A stretch of DNA of 64,000 bases, taken from Bacteroidota bacterium (GTDB lineage: Bacteria; Bacteroidota; Bacteroidia; CAILMK01; JACPUW01). The translations under genes were made by a program, and so were the position numbers. Of the stretch, positions 35,128-43,356 are shown one piece after another. The stretch is taken from positions 116,323 through 180,322 of the forward strand of contig JACPUW010000035.1 of the NCBI GenBank assembly GCA_016192035.1, in the 5' to 3' direction. Under the pieces are notes generated by a model. The model was not told the DNA's origin and did not search any database. It saw nothing but the letters and a program-made list of their open reading frames with translations. Position 1 is the first letter of the stretch; each line of letters begins with the position of its first letter.

Positions 35128-36555
35128 AATCACGGATATTTTGATGGTGTTCGTGCGCATGCGCTCCTTTATGGGCATGGAGGCCGTATTAATTACAATA
35201 TCACCCTGGAAAACAAGACCGTTCGCCATTAGTATGGCATTTACTTCTTCTATGGTCTGATCGGTGCTCACATAGTTGTTGTAGAAAAACCCCCTCACGC
35301 CCCATACCAGGCTTATCTGGGTGAGCAGTTTTTTGTTTCCAGAGAAAATAAATACATGCGCCTTAGGTCTAAACGAACTGATTTTCATGGCGGTATAGCC
35401 TGACACGGTCATGCTCGCTATGGCCTTGGCCCCTACGGCTTGTGAGGTTTCTACCGCGTATTTGCACAGGGCGTCTGACAGAAAAGTGGGCGAACCGTCC
35501 TGGGGTAGGTATCCTTGGTTGTAGATGGGCAATTCCTCTTCCACCCGGCCTATGATCCGTTGCATCTTGCGGATCACCTCCACCGGAAACTGTCCTACCG
35601 ATGTTTCCGCGCTCAGCATCAGCGCATCGGCGCCATCGAGTACCGCATTGGCCACATCGTTGATCTCAGCCCGTGTGGGCTGGGGTGAAGTCACCATGCT
35701 CTCCATGATTTGGGTGGCTATGATCACTGGTTTCGATTTGACCAGGCATTTCTTTACTATGCGCTTTTGCGCCATGGGCAGTTCCTCTATGGGCAATTCT
35801 ACCCCCAGGTCACCCCTGGCTATCATGATGGCGTCGGCGGCATCTATTATGGAGTCTATGTTTTTTAGGGCCTGTGGTTTTTCTATTTTGGCTATTATCC
35901 TGGCCGCGCTCTGCCTCGACTCCAGTATCTGCCTTAGCGTGAGTATGTCATAGGCTTCACGCACAAATGAAAGGGCTATCCAGTCGGGGTTGTGGTCTAG
36001 TATGAATTCTAGGTCTTCCAAGTCTTTATCGGTAATGCAGGGCAGCGACACATTGGTGTTGGGCAGGTTCACACCCTTGTTTGACTTGAGCTGGCCACCA
36101 TGTACCACCACTGTTTCTACCAGGTCTTTGTTGTTTGATTGCACTACCTCCAGCACCATTTTGCCATCGTCCAGCAACAGGCGGTCGCCTTTTTTCACGT
36201 CGCGGGCTATATCTGGATAGGTGATATACGTGGTCTGCTCATTTACCAAGTCCTTGTTGGTGGTGAGGTTAAACACAGCCCCTTGGCGCAGTTCCATGCC
36301 TCCTTCGGGCATTTGACCTACCCTAATCTTGGGGCCTTGTATGTCGCACATGATGGCCACGTGCAAGCCCAACTCCTGGTTGAGCTTTCTTACCAACTCC
36401 ATGGATGCCAGGTGCTCCGCGTGCAGGCCGTGTGAAAAGTTCAAGCGGCACACGTCAAGCCCCTCCAGGAACAGTTGTCGCAGCACCGTTTCATTTGTGC
36501 TGGCGGGCCCCAGCGTGGCTATAATCTTGGTCCGGTTAAAGATGGGTTTATACAA
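35125..36555 (-). CDS. pyk: Pyruvate kinase
   Basis: Last step of glycolysis: PEP and ADP to pyruvate and ATP. 476 residues, normal length. Start FNRTKIIATLGPASTNETVL; LNFSHGLHAEHLASMELVRK; active-site lysine in IIAKIEKPQAL; metal site AIMIARGDLGVELPIEELP; and VIIATQIMESMVTSPQPTRA. The C-terminal regulatory domain is complete. Its start overlaps the upstream IPExxxVDY gene stop by 8 bp, an arrangement common in Bacteroidetes. Confidence 0.98.
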   Translation of the reverse strand: MYKPIFNRTKIIATLGPASTNETVLRQLFLEGLDVCRLNFSHGLHAEHLASMELVRKLNQELGLHVAIMCDIQGPKIRVGQMPEGGMELRQGAVFNLTTNKDLVNEQTTYITYPDIARDVKKGDRLLLDDGKMVLEVVQSNNKDLVETVVVHGGQLKSNKGVNLPNTNVSLPCITDKDLEDLEFILDHNPDWIALSFVREAYDILTLRQILESRQSAARIIAKIEKPQALKNIDSIIDAADAIMIARGDLGVELPIEELPMAQKRIVKKCLVKSKPVIIATQIMESMVTSPQPTRAEINDVANAVLDGADALMLSAETSVGQFPVEVIRKMQRIIGRVEEELPIYNQGYLPQDGSPTFLSDALCKYAVETSQAVGAKAIASMTVSGYTAMKISSFRPKAHVFIFSGNKKLLTQISLVWGVRGFFYNNYVSTDQTIEEVNAILMANGLVFQGDIVINTASMPIKERMRTNTIKISVI

Positions 36556-36961
36556 AGTGTTTCAGTTTTTTGGGAGGAATAAAACGTTTGTCAACGGCAA
36601 AAATACCCTGTACGCTTCCCAGCTCCAGTAACCGCTGTTTTACTGTTTCAACAACAAAATGGGTATGGGTTTCTGGAAAAATCAGGAGAAAATCGGCCAT
36701 GTGCACGCGGGGTAAGAACATTCCATCTGGCGTTTGGTTCTTGAGCAGGTAGATACTGGCCTTATCGTATTGGGCCACATACATATCCACATGGCTATGG
36801 CCTTCTATCAAATTGGTTGGCATCAAAGTGACCGTTCCGCCTATGGCTTTTTCAAAAAAATATGCCATGCGGTAGAAATCCACCGCACAGCTTATGCCCA
36901 GGCAAGCCAAGTCTTTTGGTATATCTTGTTCATTTATTGATAGCTTCTCTTTGCGGGGCAT
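36548..36961 (-). CDS. IPExxxVDY family protein
   Basis: A protein of 137 residues typical of Bacteroidetes and usually beside pyk and the acpP-fabF-rnc genes, as here. The naming motif is degenerate: LPRVHMADFLLIF stands for IPExxxVDY. The C terminus (VQGIFAVDKRFIPPKKLKHF) also fits. No catalytic site is visible; function unknown. It overlaps pyk by 8 bp and is divergent from acpP with 180 bp between the starts. Confidence 0.82.
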   Translation of the reverse strand: MPRKEKLSINEQDIPKDLACLGISCAVDFYRMAYFFEKAIGGTVTLMPTNLIEGHSHVDMYVAQYDKASIYLLKNQTPDGMFLPRVHMADFLLIFPETHTHFVVETVKQRLLELGSVQGIFAVDKRFIPPKKLKHFV

Positions 36962-37141
36962 GGTAGTGGCGTATTGGGCGGGGGTATGTGGGCAGGGTCG
37001 GTTCCTCTTGTGCTATTCAGCGCAATACATGGATCCAGGCTGCTGTTTGTCCATTATGGGGAATTGTCTCGCACAAAGTTCTTACAAGTTGATATGGACA
37101 AAAAACTATTTCTTTGCAGCCAAATTTAAAAGCATTTAAAG

Positions 37142-37381
37142 ATGTCAGATGTTGCCGCAAAAGTAAAAGCGATTATTGTTGAGAAATTGGGAGTTGACGA
37201 AAGCGAGGTGACGACGGAAGCCAGCTTCACCAATGATTTGGGCGCCGATTCTCTTGACACGGTGGAGTTGATCATGGAGTTTGAGAAATCGTTCAATGTA
37301 TCCATACCTGACGAGGATGCCGAAAACATCCAGACCGTAGGTGAAGCGATAAAGTACCTTACCGAGAAAACAGCGAAGTAA
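37142..37381 (+). CDS. acpP: Acyl carrier protein
   Basis: Carries growing fatty acids on phosphopantetheine. 79 residues, standard. Ser37 in the [11 protein letters not shown] motif is the attachment site. Acidic helices match FabF-binding ACPs ([20 protein letters not shown]). The 5' flank is strongly A/T-rich (AAAGCATTTAAAG), as is usual for well translated genes of this phylum that lack a Shine-Dalgarno sequence. First gene of acpP-fabF-rnc. Confidence 0.98.
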   Translation: MSDVAAKVKAIIVEKLGVDESEVTTEASFTNDLGADSLDTVELIMEFEKSFNVSIPDEDAENIQTVGEAIKYLTEKTAK

Positions 37382-37392
37382 TCCTTCGACCT

Positions 37393-38646
37393 ATGACGTC
37401 AAGGCGAGTAGTAGTTACGGGCTTAGGGGCACTGACCCCTCTGGGCAACGATGTTCCATCGTTTTGGGAGAACTGCATAGCCGGTATAAGCGGCGCTGCC
37501 GAAATCACCAAGTTTGATGCCTCTAAGTTCAAGACTCGCTTTGCCTGTGAGGTAAAGGGCTTTGACATAGAACGCTACGTGGACAAAAAGGAGGCTAGGA
37601 AGCTCGATCCCTTTGTGCACTATGCCATAGCGGCCTCCGACGACGCCATAGCCGATTCGGGAATTGACTTCAAGGCCATGGAGGCCCACCGCGCCGGGGT
37701 TATTTGGGCCTCGGGCATTGGGGGGCTGCATACCTTTTATGAGGAGGTAACCGCTTTTGCCACCGGCGATGGCACCCCCAGGTTCAACCCGTTTTTTATT
37801 CCCAAAATGATCATTGACCTGGCGGCTGGCCATATTTCCATCCGCCATGGACTGCAGGGAGTCAATTTTAGCATTGTATCGGCCTGTGCCTCATCTACCC
37901 ACGCCATTGGCGAAGCCTTTACCTATATCAAGGCGGGCAAGGCTGATGTGATTGTGACCGGTGGCTCCGAAGCGGCCATTACACCGCCCGGCATTGGTGG
38001 TTTCAATGCCATGAAGGCCCTTTCTACCCGCAATGAAAGTCCCGCTACCGCCTCCCGTCCTTTTGACGCTACCCGCGACGGATTTGTGATGGGCGAAGGC
38101 GGTATTTGCTTAATACTGGAAGAGTATGAACATGCCATGGCCCGTGGGGCTAAGGTATATGCCGAATTGGTGGGTTACGGCGCCACCGCCGATGCCTACC
38201 ATATAACCGCTCCCCACCCCGACGGCGATGGGGCCAACATGGTGATGCGCACTGCTTTAAAAGAAGCTGGCCTGGAACCATCAGATCTTGACTACGTGAA
38301 TGTGCACGGTACATCCACACCCCTGGGCGATGTGGCAGAACTCAAGGCAATTCGCGCCGTTTTTGGCGATCATGCCTTTGCACTCAATGTAAGCTCTACC
38401 AAGTCTATGACCGGACACCTACTGGGTGCTGCAGGTGCCATAGAGCTCATGGCTTGCGTGCTGGCAGTGAAACACAATGTGGTTCCCCCAACCATAAACC
38501 ACCAGGTAGCCGATGAACAAATTGATCCCCGGTTTAACCTCACGCTCAACCACAAACAAGAGCGTACGGTAAACTATGCCTTGAGCAACACCTTTGGGTT
38601 TGGCGGGCACAACGCATCGGTAATCGTGAAAAAGTTTGGCATCTAG
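37393..38646 (+). CDS. fabF: 3-oxoacyl-ACP synthase II
   Basis: Elongates acyl-ACP with malonyl-ACP. 417 residues, the family length. The catalytic triad is intact: Cys165 in SIVSACASSTHAIGEA, His in VNVHGTSTPLGD and His in NTFGFGGHNASVIV; the conserved Lys lies in SSTKSMTGHLLGAAGA. It is 11 bp downstream of acpP, and its last codons overlap the TTG start of rnc. Confidence 0.98.
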   Translation: MTSRRVVVTGLGALTPLGNDVPSFWENCIAGISGAAEITKFDASKFKTRFACEVKGFDIERYVDKKEARKLDPFVHYAIAASDDAIADSGIDFKAMEAHRAGVIWASGIGGLHTFYEEVTAFATGDGTPRFNPFFIPKMIIDLAAGHISIRHGLQGVNFSIVSACASSTHAIGEAFTYIKAGKADVIVTGGSEAAITPPGIGGFNAMKALSTRNESPATASRPFDATRDGFVMGEGGICLILEEYEHAMARGAKVYAELVGYGATADAYHITAPHPDGDGANMVMRTALKEAGLEPSDLDYVNVHGTSTPLGDVAELKAIRAVFGDHAFALNVSSTKSMTGHLLGAAGAIELMACVLAVKHNVVPPTINHQVADEQIDPRFNLTLNHKQERTVNYALSNTFGFGGHNASVIVKKFGI

Positions 38647-39409
38647 TTTTTTTGATAGGCTAATACGGGCTTTTCTGGGGCCCAAAGACCAGCAATACCA
38701 AATTATTGTTGATTTACTGGGTTTTAGGCCCAAAGACTATAGCCTATACAAAACTGCCCTGAGGCATAGCTCGGTCATTTACACCAAGAAACTGGAATTG
38801 GAGTCCAATGAAAGACTTGAGTTTCTTGGTGATGCGGTGCTTGACTTGGTAGTTTCCGAAAAACTCTATTATGAATTTCCCGATAAAAATGAGGGTGATT
38901 TGACCAAGTTGAGGGTCAAGCTGGTTAATCGCTCATTTCTCAACGAAGTAAGCATACGGATAGGCCTGCCATCCCTGCTCCATCAATATGTGGGCAAGAA
39001 GAAAGACTTGCTAAAAACCCAGCACAATATCTATGGCAATGGCTTGGAGGCATTCATTGGGGCTATTTATGTGGATAGGGGATTGGTATATGCCCGTAAA
39101 TTCATAGAGCACCGGCTGTTTGAAGGCGAAGCGGTGTACGATATAATTTTTGACAACGACAAGGATTTCAAAAGCAAACTGGTGAGCTGGTGTCAACGAA
39201 AGGGATTTCATCTCGATTTCTTGGATGAAGTGAGCATGGAGCCTGAACTTTTTACCGTAAGGGTGGCCATAAATGGCGAAAAATGGGGACAAGGCATAGG
39301 GCGGCGCAAGAAAGTAGCGCACCAAAGGGCTTCGGAAAATACCATCCAGCTTATGGAAAAAAAAGGCTACCGGTTTGATGAAGAGCTGGTTGCCCAGCCA
39401 CAGGCCTAA
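38636..39409 (+). CDS. rnc: Ribonuclease III
   Basis: Cleaves double-stranded RNA in rRNA and mRNA processing. 257 residues. The signature NERLEFLGDAVLDLVVSEKL and the second acidic cluster EAFIGAIYVDRG are complete. The C-terminal dsRNA-binding domain spans about 175-245 (FKSKLVSWCQRKGFHLDFLD, GIGRRKKVAHQRASENTIQL). The start is TTG at 38636, giving MASSFFDRLIRAFL, inside the fabF 3' end with an 11-bp overlap. The stop overlaps the stop of the convergent TonB receptor by 4 bp. Confidence 0.96.
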   Translation: MASSFFDRLIRAFLGPKDQQYQIIVDLLGFRPKDYSLYKTALRHSSVIYTKKLELESNERLEFLGDAVLDLVVSEKLYYEFPDKNEGDLTKLRVKLVNRSFLNEVSIRIGLPSLLHQYVGKKKDLLKTQHNIYGNGLEAFIGAIYVDRGLVYARKFIEHRLFEGEAVYDIIFDNDKDFKSKLVSWCQRKGFHLDFLDEVSMEPELFTVRVAINGEKWGQGIGRRKKVAHQRASENTIQLMEKKGYRFDEELVAQPQA

Positions 39410-41709
39410 AACCGCGCATTCAGCCTAAACGCTATGTTTCGCGGGGCTTCCATGAGTCCAGGCCTCAGGCTATATGCCTTGTTGCCCACATTATTGGCCA
39501 CCACCGATAGCATAAAACCGTCTTTGGGCTCATAGGAAATGCGGGTATTCACTATGTACACAGCTGCTGCATGGTCTTGTCGGTACTGTCTGAGGCCCGG
39601 CACTATAAATCCCTCAAACACGGCATCTATGGCTTCCATGGCGCTGTAGCGGTTGGCCGAAGAGCCTATGGACCATCTCCGGTACCCCAACTCCACATCA
39701 TATTTGAAGGTGTTTCGAAACCTGTATTTGAGCACGTTGCGCTTGCTAGATGAGTGGTAGGCGTTGAGCTGCCCCTCGGTGGTGGGACTGGTGTAGGCTT
39801 GGGCTGAGGTGTCAAACTGTTCGAACCTGGGGTTTACCAGGGTGTGGCCTATGAGGTGTTCCAGGTGCCAATGCCCTGTAGTAAGGCGGCCGGCCAATAC
39901 GTATTCTAACCCGCTTATCCGGGTATTGCCCACATTCACACTTTGAAATCCGGTTTGAAACAAGTCTATAAAGTTGAATTCAATCATGTTGAAGTAACGG
40001 CTCTCAAACACTGACACATCCAGGTAGCCTTTATAGGGGCCTAGTGCAGTGCCCTGTCTAAGGCCCAGTTCGGCAGTCCAGCCCGATTCTGAGCGGAGGT
40101 CAGGATTGGGGCTAATGGGTATCCCACCAAAGGTGGTTTTGATAAACTGCTCTGCTACCGTGGGATAGCGATAGCCCTGGCCCCATGAGGCGCGCAGGAA
40201 AGTGGTGCGGGACAGGCGGTAATTTGTACCTACCCGCAGCACCGGCCTTGCTTCTTGCCTAAGGCCATTGGGTATGCTGTCGCACACCGTTTGGCCAGTT
40301 ATGGGGTCGGTTTTGCAGTTGAAAAGTTCCGGGGTGTGCAGCCGGTTCATCTCATACCTCAGTCCGCCCACCAAGGCCATTCGGTTACCTATTTTTTTGT
40401 CCACCTGTAGGTAAACCGCCAGATTGACGGTGGCAAATGAAGTATCGCCGTATAATGGGGCACTAATCTGGTTGCGCATGTGCACTACCCCTGTGGTAAC
40501 GGCAAGCCGTTGTTTATCAAATAGCCGGTGCAACTGGTACTCCCCATAGCCCAGCGTGGACTTGTTTGACCTACCGCCATTGGCCCGGTTGTCCACATGG
40601 TGTAACCTGCCCAGCAACCTATGCCGGTTTCCGTAGCGGTCCAGGTACTGCAGGTTGGGGTCCAGGTTGTACCGCCGCGCCTCTACCGCGCTATAGGTGC
40701 CCGGGGCTCCCACAAAAAGGCTATCAGTGCCTTTCCAGAAAAAAAACTCCGAACTGCTGGCCCGGTTCACATTGAACGCCAGGCCCAGGCTGAGCTTATT
40801 GGTTACCTGTTGCTTTAGGCTTCCGCTAAGCCGGTGGTAGTTTTCATGGGTGCCCTTGTTATAGCTATCCAAATCTTTGGCAAAAGTGCCCAGAACCCAC
40901 TGGGTTTGGCCTATCCGCGCCTTGTGGTAGAGGGAAAAGCCCCCTTCAAACGGAGGTGGCCCACCTGTCCATTGCTGCCCGTCAATAGGTGAAAACAGGG
41001 TGCCATAGGTAAAAAATCCCGTTTCGGGTTTGTCGGTGGCGTACTTGGTCCGCAGGTTGATTACCCCATTCATGGCCGATGAGCCGTAGAGGGACGAAGC
41101 AGCCCCTTTAAGTACTTCTATCTGGTGGGCCAGTTCCAGTGGTAAGTCGTTCCACTGTGGAAAACCGGCATCGGCTTGCAGTATGGGCACATCGTCAAGA
41201 AGCACCAGCACCCGGCTACCCGCACCATAGCTAAAGCCTGATCCGCCCCTTATATTGGGTTGTCCGTCAAGTATTTCTACTCCTGGCACCCGTTGTAGTG
41301 CCTTGTCGGCCGAGGTGGAGTTGTTGCGGGCTATCAGTTCGGTGCCCAGCACCTCTATGGTCACGCTGCTCTCAGCGGCTTTCACCTCGTACTTGCTCCC
41401 TGTTATCACCGTTTCGCCGAGCACCTGGTCAACGGGAATCATTTGAAGCACATAGCGCTGGCCCTCTGCCAGGTCTAAGTAGGTTTCCAGGTCATCATAC
41501 CCCAGGTAGCTCAGCTCCACCCGGGTGTTGCCGGTCAATCCTTCCAATACAGCCTTTCCATCTATATCGCTAATATAGTGTAGGTTGCCCGCAGTTATAT
41601 GTGCTCCCACCAGGGCTTGGCCCGTGTGTGCATCCTGTACCACGAGCAACTGTGCCTGGGCCACTATGTAAAGGAACAGGCACGCCAAAACCAAAAGGCC
41701 ACTGCGCAT
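39406..41709 (-). CDS. TonB-dependent receptor, complete
   Basis: An outer-membrane receptor of 767 residues. It begins MRSGLLVLACLFLYIVAQAQ, a signal peptide; a frame 16 codons longer would place residues before it. A carboxypeptidase-like domain (about 20-95) is followed by a plug with QVLGETVITGSKYEVKAAES, LQRVPGVEILDGQPNIRGGS and ASSLYGSSAMNGVINLRT, then a 22-strand-type barrel ending in Phe (AFRLNARF). The plug resembles vitamin B12/colicin-type receptors more than SusC, but the substrate is not determined. It is divergent from a T9SS gene with 61 bp between the starts, and a shared control region is likely. Confidence 0.94.
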   Translation of the reverse strand: MRSGLLVLACLFLYIVAQAQLLVVQDAHTGQALVGAHITAGNLHYISDIDGKAVLEGLTGNTRVELSYLGYDDLETYLDLAEGQRYVLQMIPVDQVLGETVITGSKYEVKAAESSVTIEVLGTELIARNNSTSADKALQRVPGVEILDGQPNIRGGSGFSYGAGSRVLVLLDDVPILQADAGFPQWNDLPLELAHQIEVLKGAASSLYGSSAMNGVINLRTKYATDKPETGFFTYGTLFSPIDGQQWTGGPPPFEGGFSLYHKARIGQTQWVLGTFAKDLDSYNKGTHENYHRLSGSLKQQVTNKLSLGLAFNVNRASSSEFFFWKGTDSLFVGAPGTYSAVEARRYNLDPNLQYLDRYGNRHRLLGRLHHVDNRANGGRSNKSTLGYGEYQLHRLFDKQRLAVTTGVVHMRNQISAPLYGDTSFATVNLAVYLQVDKKIGNRMALVGGLRYEMNRLHTPELFNCKTDPITGQTVCDSIPNGLRQEARPVLRVGTNYRLSRTTFLRASWGQGYRYPTVAEQFIKTTFGGIPISPNPDLRSESGWTAELGLRQGTALGPYKGYLDVSVFESRYFNMIEFNFIDLFQTGFQSVNVGNTRISGLEYVLAGRLTTGHWHLEHLIGHTLVNPRFEQFDTSAQAYTSPTTEGQLNAYHSSSKRNVLKYRFRNTFKYDVELGYRRWSIGSSANRYSAMEAIDAVFEGFIVPGLRQYRQDHAAAVYIVNTRISYEPKDGFMLSVVANNVGNKAYSLRPGLMEAPRNIAFRLNARF

Positions 41710-41770
41710 GTGGCCAAAAATAGGTGATGACGACAGCGATTCTGTATATTCACCCATTCATTTTTTCATT

Positions 41771-42550
41771 ATGGCCCATATACCTGCCCTAATCCTGTTG
41801 GCTTGCATTCCCATTGGCGCGGTGGCGCAGCACTGTGTGCCTGACCCTGACCTGCCCGACAGCATAAACGGGGTGTTCCCCATGCCGTACCATGCCACTT
41901 CCAATCCGGGGGGCGGCATCCGCGACACGGCCTGTGTGGGGGCCGGTTATGCCTTTGTGCTTACGGCTATAGTGGGTGAGGTGTTTACCTTAGGTACCAC
42001 CACTTTGCCGCTCGATTCCTTGTGGCTCGATAAGAAAACCGCAGTAGAGGGCTTGCCGTCAGGCTTATCCTATTCTTGTTATCCTGAGAATTGCGTTTTT
42101 AGCAAGAACAGCAGGGGCTGCGTGGTACTAGAGGGTACCCCCAGTGAGGGCACCCAGGGCGTACACCAGCTTAAAATTTCCGGGAAGCTGTATGCCAATG
42201 GGTCAAAATTTGGGCTGCCGCTCAGTTTTCCCGACCCAAACATAGCACCTGGCGAATATGCCCTGGTGGTGGCCAGGGCCAGTGAGCCGCCCTGTGTGAT
42301 GGGTATGGGGCCCACCAAAGACCAAGGGGGCCTTAGGGTGTATCCCAATCCGTTTGCCCATGAGGTGCGGGTGAAAATTGACCAAAAGGCCAGTATCCGA
42401 ATTTGCTCACTTGCCGGGGCCACGCTCTATAGCCAGGACCTGCCCGCCGGTGTATCAGCTATACCGCTGGGCCACTTGCAGGCTGGGGTGTACCTATTGG
42501 AAGCCACGACAGGAAATGATGTTAAGAATATGAAAATCAATAAGATATAA
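41771..42550 (+). CDS. T9SS cargo protein, divergent from a TonB receptor
   Basis: A secreted protein of 259 residues. Signal peptide MAHIPALILLACIPIGAVAQ from the ATG at 41771; an upstream ATG at 41708 overlaps the divergent receptor gene and is less likely. The mature domain has three conserved Cys pairs (DTACVGAGYAFV, YSCYPENCVFSKNSRGC), a layout known from other small Bacteroidetes T9SS proteins with a putative Ig-like domain. The C terminus is a type A sorting domain (GGLRVYPNPFAHEVRVKI to LQAGVYLLEATTG). Function unknown. Confidence 0.85.
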   Translation: MAHIPALILLACIPIGAVAQHCVPDPDLPDSINGVFPMPYHATSNPGGGIRDTACVGAGYAFVLTAIVGEVFTLGTTTLPLDSLWLDKKTAVEGLPSGLSYSCYPENCVFSKNSRGCVVLEGTPSEGTQGVHQLKISGKLYANGSKFGLPLSFPDPNIAPGEYALVVARASEPPCVMGMGPTKDQGGLRVYPNPFAHEVRVKIDQKASIRICSLAGATLYSQDLPAGVSAIPLGHLQAGVYLLEATTGNDVKNMKINKI

Positions 42551-42708
42551 AATTTTGACGCCATGAATTTGGATTTGGGCCTAATAAAGCGAAGGTAAAC
42601 ACGGAGGTGATTTTTGCCGTGTACTGACCGCATGGAACAATCAGGCGGGTTTTCGGAAAACACAATGATTAATTAACATAGATTGACAATGGTGTTCGTT
42701 TTATTGTT

Positions 42709-42716
42709 TAGCTTTG
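42709..42716 (+). promoter_or_regulatory. Possible -7 box TAGCTTTG
   Basis: TAnnTTTG match in the 281-bp gap before the secreted protein at 42832, about 115 bp upstream of its ATG. Weak without a -33 element. Confidence 0.35.
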
Positions 42717-42831
42717 GGTCTTCTTTTCACAAGGTGCCGGCTTTTGAATTACTTTTTGAAAAGACGGGAATTAATCACCGACCACCCGTTATCCAAGGTA
42801 TGGGATGTTAACTAACTTAATGTATTTCATT

Positions 42832-43287
42832 ATGCTACACAAATTTTTTGTTGTTTGCCTTTTTGGAATGCTTGGATTTCTCCCCGCCATGGGCCAGAGA
42901 ACCCAGTGGCCTGTCCATGTCACCAAGTATGACGGAGTAGGTGGTTGCAGCTTCAATGTCCAGATACAGTATTGCTGGCTCGAAGACCCGAACGAAGGGG
43001 TGAAATTGAGGCGGGTAAGCTGGACCATGGGGCCGGGCACTACCACTTTCGATCCCATAGCCCTGGGGTTTGAAACCACGGGCGAGTTTTCGCCTGAAAC
43101 ACCTACCCCTATTGTATCCCTCACCATTAATGGTGTTGTTATTGATGTCAATAACCAATGTGCCTGTTTTCAGAGGGGGAACTGCTGTATGAAGGTGTGC
43201 CTTACCGCCACTGCCATCACCATTGACTATTTCAGTTGCTCCGGCTCCAGTTTTGTGCATGATTGCACCGTGTTCCACCCATTTTAG
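42832..43287 (+). CDS. Small secreted cysteine-rich protein
   Basis: 151 residues from the ATG at 42832, which places the signal peptide MLHKFFVVCLFGMLGFLPAM at the very N terminus. The mature part of about 128 residues has ten Cys, including CACFQRGNCCMKVC, and ends SSFVHDCTVFHPF. No sorting domain, lipobox or known family. Disulfide-rich composition suggests an extracellular protein. A strong terminator follows. Confidence 0.7.
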   Translation: MLHKFFVVCLFGMLGFLPAMGQRTQWPVHVTKYDGVGGCSFNVQIQYCWLEDPNEGVKLRRVSWTMGPGTTTFDPIALGFETTGEFSPETPTPIVSLTINGVVIDVNNQCACFQRGNCCMKVCLTATAITIDYFSCSGSSFVHDCTVFHPF

Positions 43288-43303
43288 TTTGTATGACTTT
43301 AAG

Positions 43304-43337
43304 GCAAGGGGCGGCCATCCGCCCCTTGCTTATTTTT
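43304..43337 (+). terminator. Intrinsic terminator after the cysteine-rich gene
   Basis: 11-bp perfect stem GCAAGGGGCGG/CCGCCCCTTGC with a 4-nt loop, then a T-rich run. Confidence 0.88.
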
Positions 43338-43356
43338 AACATCCAATTTGTACCAC

